Of a DNA stretch of 64,000 nt, positions 1 to 10,891 are shown one piece after another. Location of the stretch: assembly GCA_948099385.1 (NCBI GenBank), contig CANUEZ040000184.1, positions 776,001 to 840,000 of the forward strand, read 5' to 3'. The notes under the pieces were generated by a model, which worked only from the letters and a program-made list of their open reading frames with translations, was not told the origin of the DNA and did not search any database. Source of the DNA: Fasciola hepatica (lineage: Eukaryota > Platyhelminthes > Trematoda > Plagiorchiida > Fasciolidae). Position numbers and translations under genes: made by a program. The stretch's first letter is position 1, and each line of letters begins with the position of its first letter.

Positions 1-310
1 CAGGACATCCTCAGCAGAGGCTGTATTAGACGCACGGTCACTTGGGAGCATTTCAAGAGGCGTTCAGGGTGAGTAGCCATCTTGGAGCCTGAGACGCCCA
101 CCTCCGACCATATTGAGGCATTTGGAGGCTGAGCACGGGGTGTACAGCTGCACGGTAGATACGCAACTTAGCCGAAAGGTTGACTTCACTGCGGGTCCAC
201 AGCACCCGTCGTAGCCAGGAAAATGGTTTTCTGGCGTTGTCTATCCGAAGCGATACTCCACCCTTCGCCTGACCGTTCGGGAGCAGTGTAGAACTTAGAT
301 CCATCACGAC
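1..310 (-). mobile_element. CR1/RTE-type non-LTR retrotransposon, C-terminal fragment of RT ORF
   Basis: Read on the minus strand from about 310 down to 1, the frame gives WLRRVLWTRSEVNLSAKLR followed by IYRAAVHPVL. This matches the conserved region after the reverse transcriptase of trematode CR1/RTE elements (LRR-LWSR-EIS-STKLRVYRA-VRSVLLYG). The copy is cut by the left window edge, lacks the downstream YGCETW-like segment in the expected form, and is a dead remnant. It probably belongs to the same family as the minus-strand element at 4960-7290. Confidence 0.6.
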
Positions 311-1149
311 GAGATTGCACCTTGGCGTGTTGTGATGGCTTGCGTGCCTCCATGACCCAAAGAGCTATGCAGGACAGCTTCCCTAAGCCGGAGATACAAT
401 CATGCCTGACAGGTCGATGGGTAGTGACCAGACAAAGTCCATTCTCCGAACCAGTGATGGGCAACATCTGGTTCTAACCACTATGTCCCTGGAGAGGACA
501 CTCCAGCGAATAAACACGGAGAGAAGCATTTTGCCGGTCTAAAGACCTCCACTAGATGGACGTAGTAGTGGAGTACCTGGGGTTTCTCTCGACGGTGGGA
601 GAAGTCGTCGCACTTCATTGGGCAGCTATCGTCCGCCTAAGCTGGGCAACCCCCAGCCCAAAGGATGATGTCCCGTCCACGTTCCGCTTGTTCCATTGGG
701 TGCATGGGGCTAAGGACTGAATCCGAAAAGCGAATTGATAACGAAGCACCAGTGACGACAAGATAGAATACATGCAACAATCAGGTCTCACATGACAGAC
801 CAGAAGAAGTTCTTTCACGAGTGCTTCGGTCACGTTCCCGTGTTGGGTTAACGCCCCATTGCCTTGTGGGTGAGACTTTTGAGTCAAAGGCTCCGGTTAG
901 GGTTCCCAAAGAAAAACCGTTTCTGCGGTGTGAGCAGCCGTGAAGTGTGATGTGCCCAGAAATCTCCAGCGGCCAATCGGGAAGCACTCCTTACATCTCT
1001 GCTCTTCATCCTTTCCGTTGAAATTCTAAATGCGTACGAGTAGCCACAATGAGCCGTGACCGTGAACTTGTGGCTCCCGGAAAGGGTAGCAAACTAGACA
1101 GAAGAAGAAAGAGAATCCATTCTCCGACCTAAGCATCCTCTTCATTCAG
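311..1149. other. Retroelement-derived non-coding stretch, possible RTE 5' leader
   Basis: No coding segment is recognisable here. The stretch lies immediately upstream of an RTE endonuclease frame that begins near 1150 in the same orientation, so it may hold that element's 5' untranslated leader, especially from about 580 onward. No second copy in the window confirms this. The minus-strand open frames are not supported by any motif. Confidence 0.3.
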
Positions 1150-1905
1150 CTGCTTTCAGCGTTCGCAAACTTTGCCAGTCGGGGCAACAGGCTGACCTAG
1201 CTAGTACTCTTGGAACCTTTAACATAGACATGTGTTGTGTCTCCGATACACGCATAAAAGACCCAACTTCAGTGTTAATACTTCGCTCTCCTGATCCAAG
1301 CTCGGCTTCTCGTTTCACTCTTCGCGTGTCGGGTGATTTGGTGTCTAGTGCTCGTGGTCAGGCTGGCGTTGGCATCGCTCTGAGCGTGAAGGCTGAGCGT
1401 GCACTGCTCGACTGGATCCCGGTCAGCAGCCGTCTGTGTGCAGTTTGGTTGGATGGTTCTGTGCATGTCAAGAGCACTAGACTGAGGCGCCGATGCCTGT
1501 TTGTCATTTCTGTGTATGCTCCAAGTGATTGTAGATTTCCAGAGGCTAACAACGAATTCTACAAGGATTTGTCTCAACTGCTCCGCACCGTGCGCTCTAC
1601 GGACATCATGGTTGTTGCTGGTGATTTTAGTGCTCAATTCGGAAGCCTAGACGAGACGGAGAGGAATATGGGATGCCGATATTGCGTTCCAGCCAATCGA
1701 AATGATAACGATGGTCGACTCATTCCTAGCGAGCACAAATTTCTCACACAAGAAGCGACACCGGCTAACCTGGCGTCCTCCTGCAAATTCACAGCATTGG
1801 ACTCAGACCGACCATATTGCTTTTGGTTACCGCTGGCGTGGATCAATTCAAGATTGCCGACCACTTTGGTCTACGTATGTAGACACTGATCACGCTCTCG
1901 TCCGT
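1150..1905 (+). pseudogene. RTE family A endonuclease domain (EEP fold), degenerate
   Basis: The frame starting near 1150 gives LASTLGTFNIDMCCVSDTRI, then GQAGVGIALSVKAERALLDW, CLFVISVYAPSD and DIMVVAGDFSAQFGS. These correspond to the E-T-R-I, SVYAP and GDFNAQ-G blocks of the APE-type endonuclease of RTE elements. After position 1675 the frame shifts; the block encoding YRWRGSIQDCRPLWSTYVDT and then DHALVRARF (catalytic S/T-DH motif) appears in another frame, ending near 1910. The frameshift and the changed residue in GDFS mean it cannot be active. Related fragments lie at 39740 and 40980 in this window. Confidence 0.8.
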
Positions 1906-2502
1906 GCGCGCTTCAGCTCGCATTTCGTTGATGGCCAAAACAACGCCTAAGCGAACCGTCTCCCGCAGCTGCTACTGGACGATAACCAACGATCTGCTTT
2001 CCGAACAGAGTCATCCACGAGGTTATCGATGCAGCCAAATGCCCATGATCCAGAAGAGCGATGGACAGAGATCAGACAGGCTCTACGTGCGGCTGCTGTC
2101 GCTACCCAAAGTCCAACAACTAGACGCCCACAGAAACGATGGATATCTGCATCCTCAGTTGCACTGTTAGGTGTGCGCAGAACGATTCCTCCGGATTCCA
2201 GATACGATGAGGCACGAAGATGCCTCAAACGCCAACCGATTCAGAGCCTGAGAAATGACCGTGAGCAGTGGTGGATTGCGAAGTGTGGGGAGATGGAAGA
2301 AGCTGCGGGGATTGGCAACAGCCACAACCTTTTCCGTCTGATTAGACATATTGGTCCATGTAAATCAGGCGTTAGCGAATGGATCGAAGAAGCGAACGGC
2401 TTACTGATTCAAGCTAAGGAGCGTCGTCTAATTTGATGGGTAGAGCATTTCGAGAAATAGTTTAGTTAGCCTTTATCCTCTTCAGGTTTTCTCACTAGCG
2501 CA

Positions 2503-3540
2503 ATGGGTAGAGCTCTTGTTATAGATACCAGTCCTCCATCAGAAATGGAGGTTCTTCGCGAGATAAGCTATCTTAAACGACATAAGGCTGCCGGACCGGA
2601 TGGGTTGCTTCCGTGGCCCAGCATTTTTACTGGAGTTGACAAAACTCCTGGGTTTGATATGGGTGAAGGAAAAAGTTCCAGAGAGTTGGTGTGAATCGTG
2701 ATCGTACCGATTTATAAGAAAGGCGATAGGTGCTCCTATGAAGACCACAGGGGAATAAGTCTGGTTAGCATCGCATCCAAACTGCTCGCTTGTATTATTC
2801 CCCCCCCCTGCTTATCTAACGCTGGCGAACAGTGCTGGCGCGAGAATCAAGCTGGGTTTGGACCTGGTCGAGGTTGTATTGATCAAATCTTTATTCTTCG
2901 ACAAATTTTAGAACATAGGCACACCTTCCATAGGCCCAGTATGCCCGTTTTCTTTGGTCCTAAAGCGGCCTTCGACTCAGTCGACCGCAGAGTTCTCAGG
3001 CGCTGGCTCTTGTTGAAGGGTGTACCAGAGAAATTCATTTCCATCGTAAAATCCGTTTACATTAATAGCCGAAGCAGAGTTCGAGCATAAGGTGATTTTT
3101 CACCTGAGTTCACCACGAGAAGTGGTGTACGTCAGGGTTGTCCCTCTTTCCTTTTTTTACTAATTTTGTGATTGATATGGTCCTAGAGACCGCACTTTTT
3201 TCAGGTGAGGATAGCGGCATATGACTTTTCCCGGCTGGAAAGGTATCATACCTTGAGTATACAGACGACATGGTTGTTTTAAGTGAAGATCCAGGTAAGT
3301 TGCAAGCTTTTCTTGACAGCTTGACGGATTGCGTAGCGATGTTCGGTATGCGTTTTGCACATTCAAAGCGCAAGATGCTGTTGCAGGACTGGGTTGGTCT
3401 AACGCCAAACCTTTGAGTGTCTGGGGAGACTGTAAACGTGGTAGACAAGTTCTTTTATCTGGGGCACTGTATCTCACCCAGAGATCGGATATCGGATGAA
3501 GTGTCTGTGCGTATACAGAAGGCTCGCTTGGCATTGGCCA
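2503..3540 (+). pseudogene. RTE family A reverse transcriptase domain, degenerate
   Basis: Recognisable RT blocks in order are LKRHKAAGPDGLLP (2561-2605), IVPIYKKGDRCSYEDHRGIS (2698-2760), ENQAGFGPGRGCIDQIFILR, the AFDSVDRRVLRRWLL block (about 2968-3015), TRSGVRQGCP (3117-3145), LEYTDDMVVLSEDPGK (the catalytic YxDD motif, here YTDD, near 3255-3300) and the PSK/HSKRK tail. Stops separate the blocks (TGA 2692, TAA 3088, and the frame change around 3160-3240), so no continuous RT can be made. The same interruptions occur in the copy at 23377-24420. Confidence 0.85.
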
Positions 3541-3610
3541 ACCTGAGTCATCTGTGGCATTGACATGACGTCCGTTTACCTATCAAGGGTCGAGTGTACG
3601 ATGCAGCAGT

Positions 3611-4378
3611 ACGCGGAAGCACTTGTGGCGCCGACCTGATATTTCACTGAAGTTGAAAGGCCGTTTATACTGTGCTGCAGTGCGTTCAGTTTTGTTGTAT
3701 GATTGCGAAACTTGGAGTCTGCGCGCTGAAGATATTCGTCGTCTTGAGGTTTTTGAACATCGATGTTTACGTAGTATCGCTAGGATTGGGTGGAATGGCC
3801 GAGTAAGCAACGATGAGGTGAGAAAGCGAGTATTGGGTACTAATTCAGAGAACGTTCTGTCACAGCGTATCCAACTTAGTAGACTTCGTTGGTTGGGACA
3901 CGTGTTACGTATGGCAAACACACGTCTACCGTACCGTGTCCTATTCTCCGCCCCTCCTAGGGAGTGGAAGAGACCACGAGGAGGTCAACAGATGACGTGG
4001 CAAAGAGGAATAAGAAAATGTACAGCAGACTTAGGAAAAGTAGGTGCTTCACGTCTTCGTGGTTGGGGTCCAAGAGATCCGTCTACCAGTTGGCTGGAGA
4101 CACTGAAGGATATGGCTGCGAACCGTGAACAGTGGCGATCGTGTTGTCACTTTCTATCGAATCAGAATGTTTGATCGATGTGCGTTTGTACAGTTAGACT
4201 GTGTATTCTGTGTGTTGCCTACTAGGGCATTCTTTCCTTTTCCCACCCATGTAGGTCCACTCCCTGTCCATCTTGTATATTCATACTTTCTAATTCAACG
4301 TGCAAGATGGTGAGAAAGGCAGTAGTCAGTGGGGCTTGCCCCACTGTTTAACGCTGTACGATGATGATGATGATGACG
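3611..4378 (+). mobile_element. 5'-truncated RTE element (family B) nested in RTE copy 1
   Basis: The related family A copy at 24481 reads straight through the position where copy 1 is broken at about 3611 and resumes at about 4379, so 3611-4378 is an insertion. It encodes the RTE C-terminal tail in one open frame (about 3623-4174): GRLYCAAVRSVLLYDCETW, EDIRRLEVFEHRCLRSIA, LRWLGHVLRM and WGPRDPSTSWLETL. It ends in a short ATG/GAT repeat run (about 4359-4376), the simple-repeat tail typical of RTE-clade insertions. A short ACGC at both junctions may be a target-site duplication. The sequence clearly differs from family A. Confidence 0.75.
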
Positions 4379-4959
4379 CTCGTGCTTCTGTATGGTTCGG
4401 AGACGTGGCCACTGCGGGTGGAGGACATACGAAGATTGGGACATGTGTTACGTATGTCCCCTGACGGGATGCCTCGGCGTGCTATGTTTTGTGAGGCGGT
4501 TACCGGTTGGAAGATGAGTGAGGGTGGTCAGTTTATGACATAGAAAAAGGTATGAAAAGCCTCACTAGTGGACTTGGCCATGTAGAGCGTGTTAGACATC
4601 CTGGATGGGGTCCAAGAGACCCTTCCACTCAATGGTTAGATACGTTTGGGGATATGGCTAGATGCCGCGATCAGTGGCGCTCTTGCATCCACGGACTTTC
4701 TCCATCGACTTAATTCCAGTAATGTAGTTCTCTTACTCCTCTCATACTCTTATCCTTCATTATTTCCTTTTGAGGTTGTCGCTAGGTGATAGCCAGCGAA
4801 GCCACCACACCCAGTACATGGTTAATGGTTGTCTGAACTTTACTTTACTGAACTGTAGAACTTAGATAGTTGGATGACAACACACTCGATCAGTTGGTCA
4901 CTGATGAACAGCTGTTCAGCGGACGACCCTAAGTAAGTTGGCGTACTTTCAGTTTTCCC

Positions 4960-7290
4960 TGTTTCACTTTTAAGCCGATGGACTTTGAGAACTTGTTTCG
5001 GTCCCGGGCTGGTTGAAGCTTGGCAGGGGAGTCCACTAGCATGACGATGTCACCCACAAATTCAAGTCCAAGATGTGCATCTCCTGGCCGAGTTAGATAC
5101 CGGGATGGTCGGTCAATGCCCGTCTCATTATCCAGTCAATCGCATCGTTGAATAGCACCAGTGAAAGAGGGTAGCTCTGTCTGACGCCAGTAATGAATAT
5201 GAACTCGGAGGACTCTTCGTCATACATGCGGACTGGCACCCTGGTGGACGAATATTGTTCTCTCAGTTGCCTTGCGAGTTTATCAGAAATCCCGTCGGAT
5301 TCCATTATCGCCCAGAGACACTCCCGATTAACTGAATGCGAAATGACCCAAAAGTCCATGAAACAAGCTATTGTTGGGTGCTGAAACTTGTAATGGTACT
5401 CCAGTGCTTAATGTAGTGTAAAAATTTGGTTCACGCAGCCTGTCACGGCGGAAACCCCCCTGGTTCGGTCGGGTGTGGTGGTTTCTCACAAAAGAGAAGC
5501 AGTTGAGTATCAGTGCTCAGAAAATCTTCGCAGCCACGTCGGTCAAGTTGATCTCGGTAGTTCACGCCACTGGTTCGTCCCCTTTCTCTGAGATGGGCAG
5601 CAGAACAGACGTGTCCCAATCAGTCGGAATGACTTTTCCCCGCCATATTGAACCAAATAGGATGTGTACTCTGTCGATCAATGACGACAGGCAGCACCCC
5701 GGTAGATTTCTGGTCATATGCTCTCTTCTCCAGCAGCTTTCTTGTTCTTCAGATGATTGATGACTGTGTCGATTTCAGTTGTGCTCGGCGGATTGCAGCT
5801 GATATTGTACGGCTGTACAAGAACTGGGGGTTGTAGGGTCGTCGTGTGGTCTGATGGTAGGCTGAGCAACCGATCGAAGTGCTCTACCCATTGCTCTATT
5901 TTTCTTTTCTACTCAGGTATGAACTGACCGGCTGTGTTGCACAGAAGCGACTCTTGCTTGCAGCGCCTGCCAGACGTGTTGCGAATGAGGCGGAATAGCT
6001 TGCCGAAGTCGCCGATCCCTGCTGCGATCTGGGTTTGTTCAGCTGCTCCTATCCAGTACTGCTCACGATCAGCCCTAGCGGGGCGCCAGGCCTCGCGTTG
6101 CAATCTGCGGTGTTCGCCACTTCCTGATATCCGGGCTTAGTGTGCTCTAGCCGACAGCTGAAATGTGCCCTCAGGGATCAAGTCATTTAGACGACTTTCG
6201 GTTTTCCATAGTTCTTTTAAGGCAGCTTATCTAGCCGTCGATTTGATTATCGTTCACTGTGCTTCCGTTAGAGTTAAATCCGGAGATACGTCGGTTACTG
6301 TGGTTTATCGAGTGAAGATTGTCCGTAACAGCGTTTGGCGTTTCCAGGGGTGCGACGTTTATTCGAGTCGGTGGAGAGGCCTTAAGGCGCATGGACAGAT
6401 GGATTCTGAAGCGTGCACGAACAAGAACGTGGCCTGCGTCGTTTGCGTTTCACGTCACTGCGCTGCGGTACGCTCGACAATCTTCTACAGACGAAGCCTA
6501 ACGAGACCCCGCTGGAGTATGATCGGCTTGGTACGAAGTGCTATCTTCGTTGGAGTACCACGTCAGTAAGTGTTTTTTCGGGTGCTGGAAATGTGTGCTG
6601 CAGACGACTATTCTGTAAGAGTCGGCCAAACTGACCAGGCGTTCATCATTCTCACGGCGTTGACCAAGTCCAAATTTTCCCAGGACGTGCCACGTTGACG
6701 AATCCGACGGACCTGTGCGAGCGTTCCAGTTTGCGGCGATGAACAGGATGTCACTTCTCTGAACCCGATTGATTAACTCTTAGAAACTGCCGTAAAATTC
6801 GTCTTCTGTCTCGTTGTCCGCGGCGTTGGTTGGAGCATAGACCGCAATCACCGCTAAGTTCTGCGGAGAGCCTTTGGAACATGCCAAAGCGAGTCTTACT
6901 GAAATCGGCTCCCAAGCGATCATTGCGCTGTTTGCCTTATTGTTAATGACGAAAGCGACGCCGTGGCGCCTGGAGTTGCCTCTCGGGCCGCTACGATGAA
7001 TCCAGTAAATCGCCTCTTCTGAAACTTTTATGCCTGAGTTAGGTAAGCTGATTTATGAGAGACAAGCCATGCCGAATTTTCGCGGTTCTGCAGCATCCTT
7101 ACTGTGAGGCTTTGGCTGCCCACGTTTAATAGTGTCCGTACATTCCAACAAGCTATATAAGCGTGTTTCCTACAGTTGAGTATTGCAGCTTGCTGTCTTG
7201 ATACCTCAACCGCTGGAGAGCGATGCACATCGCTTGCCGGACACGTCATAGCGTGATCAAAATGCATGTTTCCGAAATCATTCATAGATA
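4960..7290 (-). mobile_element. CR1/RTE-like non-LTR retrotransposon (family C), degenerate
   Basis: On the minus strand the element starts near 7200 with YIACWNVRTLLNVGSQSLTV, the classic endonuclease N-terminus. It passes through a scrambled endonuclease and the linker (EQYWIGAAEQTQIAAGIGDF near 6030), then RT blocks: INHLKNKKAAGEESI (about 5740), PISEKGDEPV (about 5600), VNRECLWAIMESDGISDKLA (about 5320) and FITGVRQSYPLSLVLFN (about 5190). It ends with the remains of an FVGDIVMLVDSPAKL block near 5050, where the FADD catalytic motif is degraded to FVGD. Many stops and frameshifts show it is long dead. It differs in sequence from families A and B. Its leader probably continues to 7825. Confidence 0.75.
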
Positions 7291-7825
7291 GTCACGGAAA
7301 TATCGTACGAGGCGGTGTCCTGAGCACCGTTCGGGACTGTTGTACTACTCGGTCGCCTAGTCCGGAGTAGGAAGTAAGTTGGCGGCAAATCATCCGGCCT
7401 TCTTGTTCGAGGATGTATCTCTAAACTTTGGACACCCAAGTGCAGCCTACAAGACAGCAAGGTTGTTCCAGATGAATCGGTGACCTGTTGTGCTGCTGAT
7501 TCGCCTTTTCTGGAATACCGGGTCGGTCAGGTTGAATAGTTTTCCTTTGTATCCGTTGGATCAATCGATCTCGTCCGTCCATTGAGGAATATCTGTCTTC
7601 ACATGTCGAACACGGTCTTGCCAAGGTTTTTAGAATTTGGTTGCCGTCAGCCTGGTTCAGCCTGCCTGTGGAGCGGTTTGCTGGGGTGTGGCCGCTGGTG
7701 CATGTTTCAGCTTCTTGGAGCCACAGGTGAGAGTTGGGTGAATGATGGAGACCGAGAAGATGGAGGATGCTCCACGGGACACGACGGTCTACCACCTCCG
7801 AGATGCTACTCCTCTCAGACACCAC
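7291..7825 (-). repeat. Dispersed repeat, probable 5' leader of family C; copy 1 of 4
   Basis: About 530 bp is shared almost identically with 36605-37132 in the same orientation, and more loosely with 12300-13012 and 20090-20545. It lies directly upstream (minus strand) of the family C endonuclease start, so I infer that it is the leader of that element. The long minus-strand open frame across it is interrupted by differences in the other copies and shows no known domain. The far end (7825) abuts a gypsy fragment cut in mid-domain. Confidence 0.6.
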
Positions 7826-8660
7826 ATACACCCCTGATTCGTGACCAGCTTGAAATAATTGCCGAGAAGATAGTGACTCCATTATCTAACGACCTGTCAT
7901 GGCGTATGCTTCTTTCTCGACTGGAAAATGGTGGTATCTATTCGGTGATAAATTTCTTGAGGAAAATGCAACGGGTAGTCCGTGTTGATCGAACGTTGCG
8001 GCTACACGGACTTCAGAGGCATGAGCTTCCTAAATTATTGCAGAGTAAGGATCCACTGCAACAACAGCAGCTTGGGAAAAATTCTATCTCAGGTTCTCAA
8101 ATGCCTCGATTGCGGCCCGCGGTAATGGAAGTATTCGATTGGTGACGAGAGGATGAATTTTGTCGGAAAAGTGTAATATCCACTGAGAGTAGTAGGCGAA
8201 CATTCCAACCACTAGTTGCTCGTTGACGTCAGCGGGTGGTGCCATTTCCACAGGGGATCTGATGCGGTCTGGGTCAGGCTTGATTCCCGAGGTGACTTCA
8301 CTTTGTTGGTAGAGAATGTGGATTTGTTTTGGTTCAGTACCAACCCGTATTTGTCTGCAACAAAGAAAAATCGCTTAAGATTTCTATCGTGCTCCTAGGT
8401 GTCTCTACCGTAAGCCGGTGCGTTACCAAAATTTCCCTCAAGACCTTCGTCCCGGATAGTCACATCAATGATGCGCTGGAAACAGGCAATATCCTTGTTG
8501 ACGCCAAACTGAAGGCGTGGGAGAAAATACAGGTTACCACATGCCTCAAAGGCAGTATAAATCTTGGAAACTGATGATATGCATTTTCCAGGTGCAGCGT
8601 GCTGTATGACTGATATTTAAATATTTTCTCTATCATATCGTCTATTCGACGCATGGGGTT
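7826..8660 (-). mobile_element. Ty3/gypsy LTR retrotransposon, RT-RNase H fragment
   Basis: On the minus strand, reading down from 8654, the sequence gives RIDDMIEKIF and YSTLHLENAYHQF (the STLDL-SAYHQ block of gypsy RT). In other frames come YTAFEACGNLYFL-like, FGVNKDIACFQRIID, LEGNFGN, ADKYGLVLNQNKSTFSTNKV, YYSQWILHFSDKIHPLV, AAIEAFENL, VAVDPYS and FPVEKEAYAM (RNase H). The order RT then RNase H and the FGV/ACFQRIID blocks identify Ty3/gypsy of the type seen in flukes. The YVDD catalytic motif expected after LEGTF is destroyed. The fragment is truncated at both ends, at 7825 by the leader repeat and at 8660 by another RT fragment. Confidence 0.8.
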
Positions 8661-8965
8661 TGTTGATAAGTGGAGTACATGAGAAGCATGTGCCAGTCCT
8701 GAAAGAGTTGTATCGTCACACCTCAGGTCGGGTTAGGTCCTACGGCCACCTTTCGCTCCTTTTTGTCGTCTCTACTGGAGTACGACAAGTTTGCCCTATA
8801 CCCCCATCTATCCTTAACTTTGCCATAGAGGATGTTCTACGGAATGCTGGTCTTCCAAACAGTTGGGTTGAACTTCTCCCATACTGTATTCCAAGTGGTC
8901 TGGTCGACGGTAAGCTCATGGCCTTCGTCGAACTAACGACTGTGGCGTGGGTCGGTTATCCCTGA
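8661..8965 (+). mobile_element. Non-LTR retrotransposon RT fragment (another family)
   Basis: The frame gives GVHEKHVPVLKELYRHTSGR, VVSTGVRQVCPIPPSILNFA and IEDVLRNAGL, which matches RT block 5 (SGVRQGCPLSPFLFNFAIE) of a non-LTR element distinct from families A to C. Only about 100 codons remain. The catalytic YADD block downstream is not preserved. It starts exactly where the minus-strand gypsy fragment stops. Confidence 0.65.
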
Positions 8966-9019
8966 TAATGCAGTTAACCCTTGAGGCTATGAGGCTATGA
9001 GGGTATACCCGTCCCACTA

Positions 9020-9090
9020 CGTGCTTCTTCATAGATGCAATGGGAGGAGTATACCTCATAGCCTTGAAGGCCCACTGCACTATAGGAAAG
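9020..9090 (-). repeat. SINE-1 3'-end fragment
   Basis: The text GAGTATACCTCATAGCC followed by GCCCACTGCACTAT matches the 3' half of the SINE-1 family seen in full at 30621-30885 and 39990-40268. Only the tail portion is present and it is diverged. The following 9091-9500 holds nothing I recognise. Confidence 0.4.
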
Positions 9091-9505
9091 CGAATGCCCA
9101 GCGCTCTCCACCGGGTTGACTGACTGATGGTCTAGGGAAGATGGCTAAACCCTGATTTCAAACCAACCACCAATGAGGCGTACAACACTGCCCACCGACA
9201 TCAGTGGCGTAGGGATGTACTGGGCATCCAGGATGTCTGGCGTATGAACTGAGCAGTCAGTCACCGGATCTCAGTGGGTCACGGACCCCAAATTTCATCC
9301 CGCTGCCTTGCGGGTCAGGTTTTGGACAGCTAAAGGCTTCGGCTGTGGACCTTTAAGAAAACCACCTGCTTTGGCTTAAGCAACCTGTCAGTATTGCGAC
9401 CACAAACAAGAAATATCATGAAATATGACTCCAAGTATGCCTTCTTCCCCTTTTGTACTGTTTTGTTTGACAGCCTGAAATTAGACGAGTCTGAAATTTA
9501 ATATT

Positions 9506-9704
9506 AGGGATAATCAGCAACTATATCTTAAGACTGAGCGGAGAACCACATAAGTCGTAGTGGGTCGGGTGTAGCAACGAACTGAGCGACTGAGGATAAC
9601 TGCTTACCACCAATATGACAAACGGTGCCGGGATTCGAACCTCTGTCCCCCCTCTCCTTGAGGTGGCAGACAAACGCTCTAGATTACACAACCATCACCG
9701 GTCC
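9506..9704 (-). repeat. tRNA-derived SINE-1 copy, 3'-truncated
   Basis: Read on the minus strand this starts with a tRNA-like head (ACCGGTGATGG, then the B-box GGTTCGAATCCC as GGGATTCGAACC on the plus strand near 9632-9643). It continues with the TTTGTCATATTGGTGGTAAGCAG block and the ACTACGACTTATGTGGTTCTC block of the family. Position 9506 is about where similarity to the other copies fades. Confidence 0.7.
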
Positions 9705-10671
9705 TCCAGAAAAAAACGTGCATCGCAAGTGACAGATCTGAAAAGTCAACTATGCTTTCTTTTCACTTGAACATCGTGGGAAATGTGTTGTCTACTGAAT
9801 CGGTTTCATACTTAGTTTACCGTTCCCTGTGCCAGCGTAGAGTTTCTGTTTTCGATCACCTGAGTGCTGCCACGGAGGTTTGCATTTTTAATGCATTGCG
9901 ACCCTCGGAAAAACTTGCACACTCAGTTTCAGCTCGCGACTCCGATCGCTCCAGCCCGCTATGGAAAATTAGAAGGCGAAAACCCAACTCACCAAAAATG
10001 TGTGTTTCACAGAAATTACTATGCTGTATATAAAGTGAAAATCAAACATTCCCGAACTCGGGCGTCCAGTTAGGTTCAAGCCCTGTTGGGCCGATTGGGT
10101 TGATAAAAATGTTTTGGTTCGATGGCCGAATTTGCGTCCGACTGTAGATGAATGCTCGATCAGGAAAAAGGGTTACGTCATTAGTGGTCCGATAAATTAT
10201 TGACTATTGATTGTTTATTCCGGTCTGGCACGCTCGAGCTGGCTAATGGATTGCCTCAAGATTTTTTTGTTGAACTTCCTAAAAATTTTGAAGGACAGAA
10301 ACTCATCAAAAGCGCTACGCTTTTGTCAAAACTGAAAAACAACAAGGCATAATGAACTCCATTTCGGGTGGAGGGCTGTTCACTTATTTCCAGCCAAATT
10401 GTTTCGTTTTCTACTCCTGAACAAAGGTACGGAGATTTACGTGGTCATTTTGAATGATTGTTTTGTATGTACCATACAAGTAAACCTAAAAAAGACCACT
10501 TCGTTGATGTAGTCTTCATCTAGCTTCATTGATTTTCATACTCTTCTATTCGAAACTTGCTTTAGATAGCATACAAAGTGAAGCATTTCACATACTTTTG
10601 GTCCGAATAATCTGCGACTCCGTCGTCCTTCTTTGAAGGTTTTTATCGCTATCAACTATCTATTTTTTCAG

Positions 10672-10682
10672 CATTCTAGATC
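10672..10682 (+). promoter_or_regulatory. Splice acceptor just upstream of the tropomodulin start codon
   Basis: A pyrimidine-rich tract ending in TTTTTTCAG (through 10671) lies only 11 nt before the ATG at 10683. The start codon is therefore near the 5' end of a spliced exon. The donor is either an upstream 5'-UTR exon or, since flatworms use it, a trans-spliced leader. I see no unambiguous promoter or first exon upstream. Confidence 0.6.
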
Positions 10683-10891
10683 ATGTCCCACAAACTGCTT
10701 TTCGGCAAGGAGTTGGCATCTTATAATGATGACGATATTGACGAATTACTTTCCAAGTTAACCGAAGAGGAAATCGAACAATTGAATGAGGAATTGGATC
10801 CGGACAACACCTTATTACCTCCATCTCAGCGCTGTCGAGATCAGACAAAGAAAGCTCCAACTGGCCCATTTGATCGAGAGAAACTCCTCAG
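10683..10891 (+). CDS. TMOD: Tropomodulin coding exon 1 (residues 1-70, split codon)
   Basis: ATG at 10683 opens MSHKLLFGKELASYNDDDID, the conserved acidic N-terminal helix that binds tropomyosin. It is followed by the LTEEEIEQLNEELDPDN and APTGPFDREKLL blocks. The donor is CAG/GTAACC at 10891/10892. The exon is 209 nt and leaves AG of an arginine codon. This ATG is the only one compatible with the family N-terminus. Confidence 0.93.

Larger units (their letters stand above)
1150..4870 (+). mobile_element. RTE-clade retrotransposon (family A), copy 1, nearly full length but dead
   Basis: One degenerate element runs left to right: an endonuclease segment (about 1150-1910), a linker (1910-2450), a reverse transcriptase (2503-3540) and the C-terminal zinc-binding-like tail (3570-3610, resuming at 4379). 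Intact elements of this kind encode an AP endonuclease-like nickase plus RT and mobilise by target-primed reverse transcription. The reading frame is broken by many stops and frameshifts, for example TGA at 2692-2694 and TAA just after position 3085. A second RTE is inserted at about 3611-4378. Compared with the related copy at 22817, about 150 bp is also deleted near 4438. The 3' end near 4870 is inferred from shared sequence with the 3' ends near 13990 and 25200. Confidence 0.85.
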
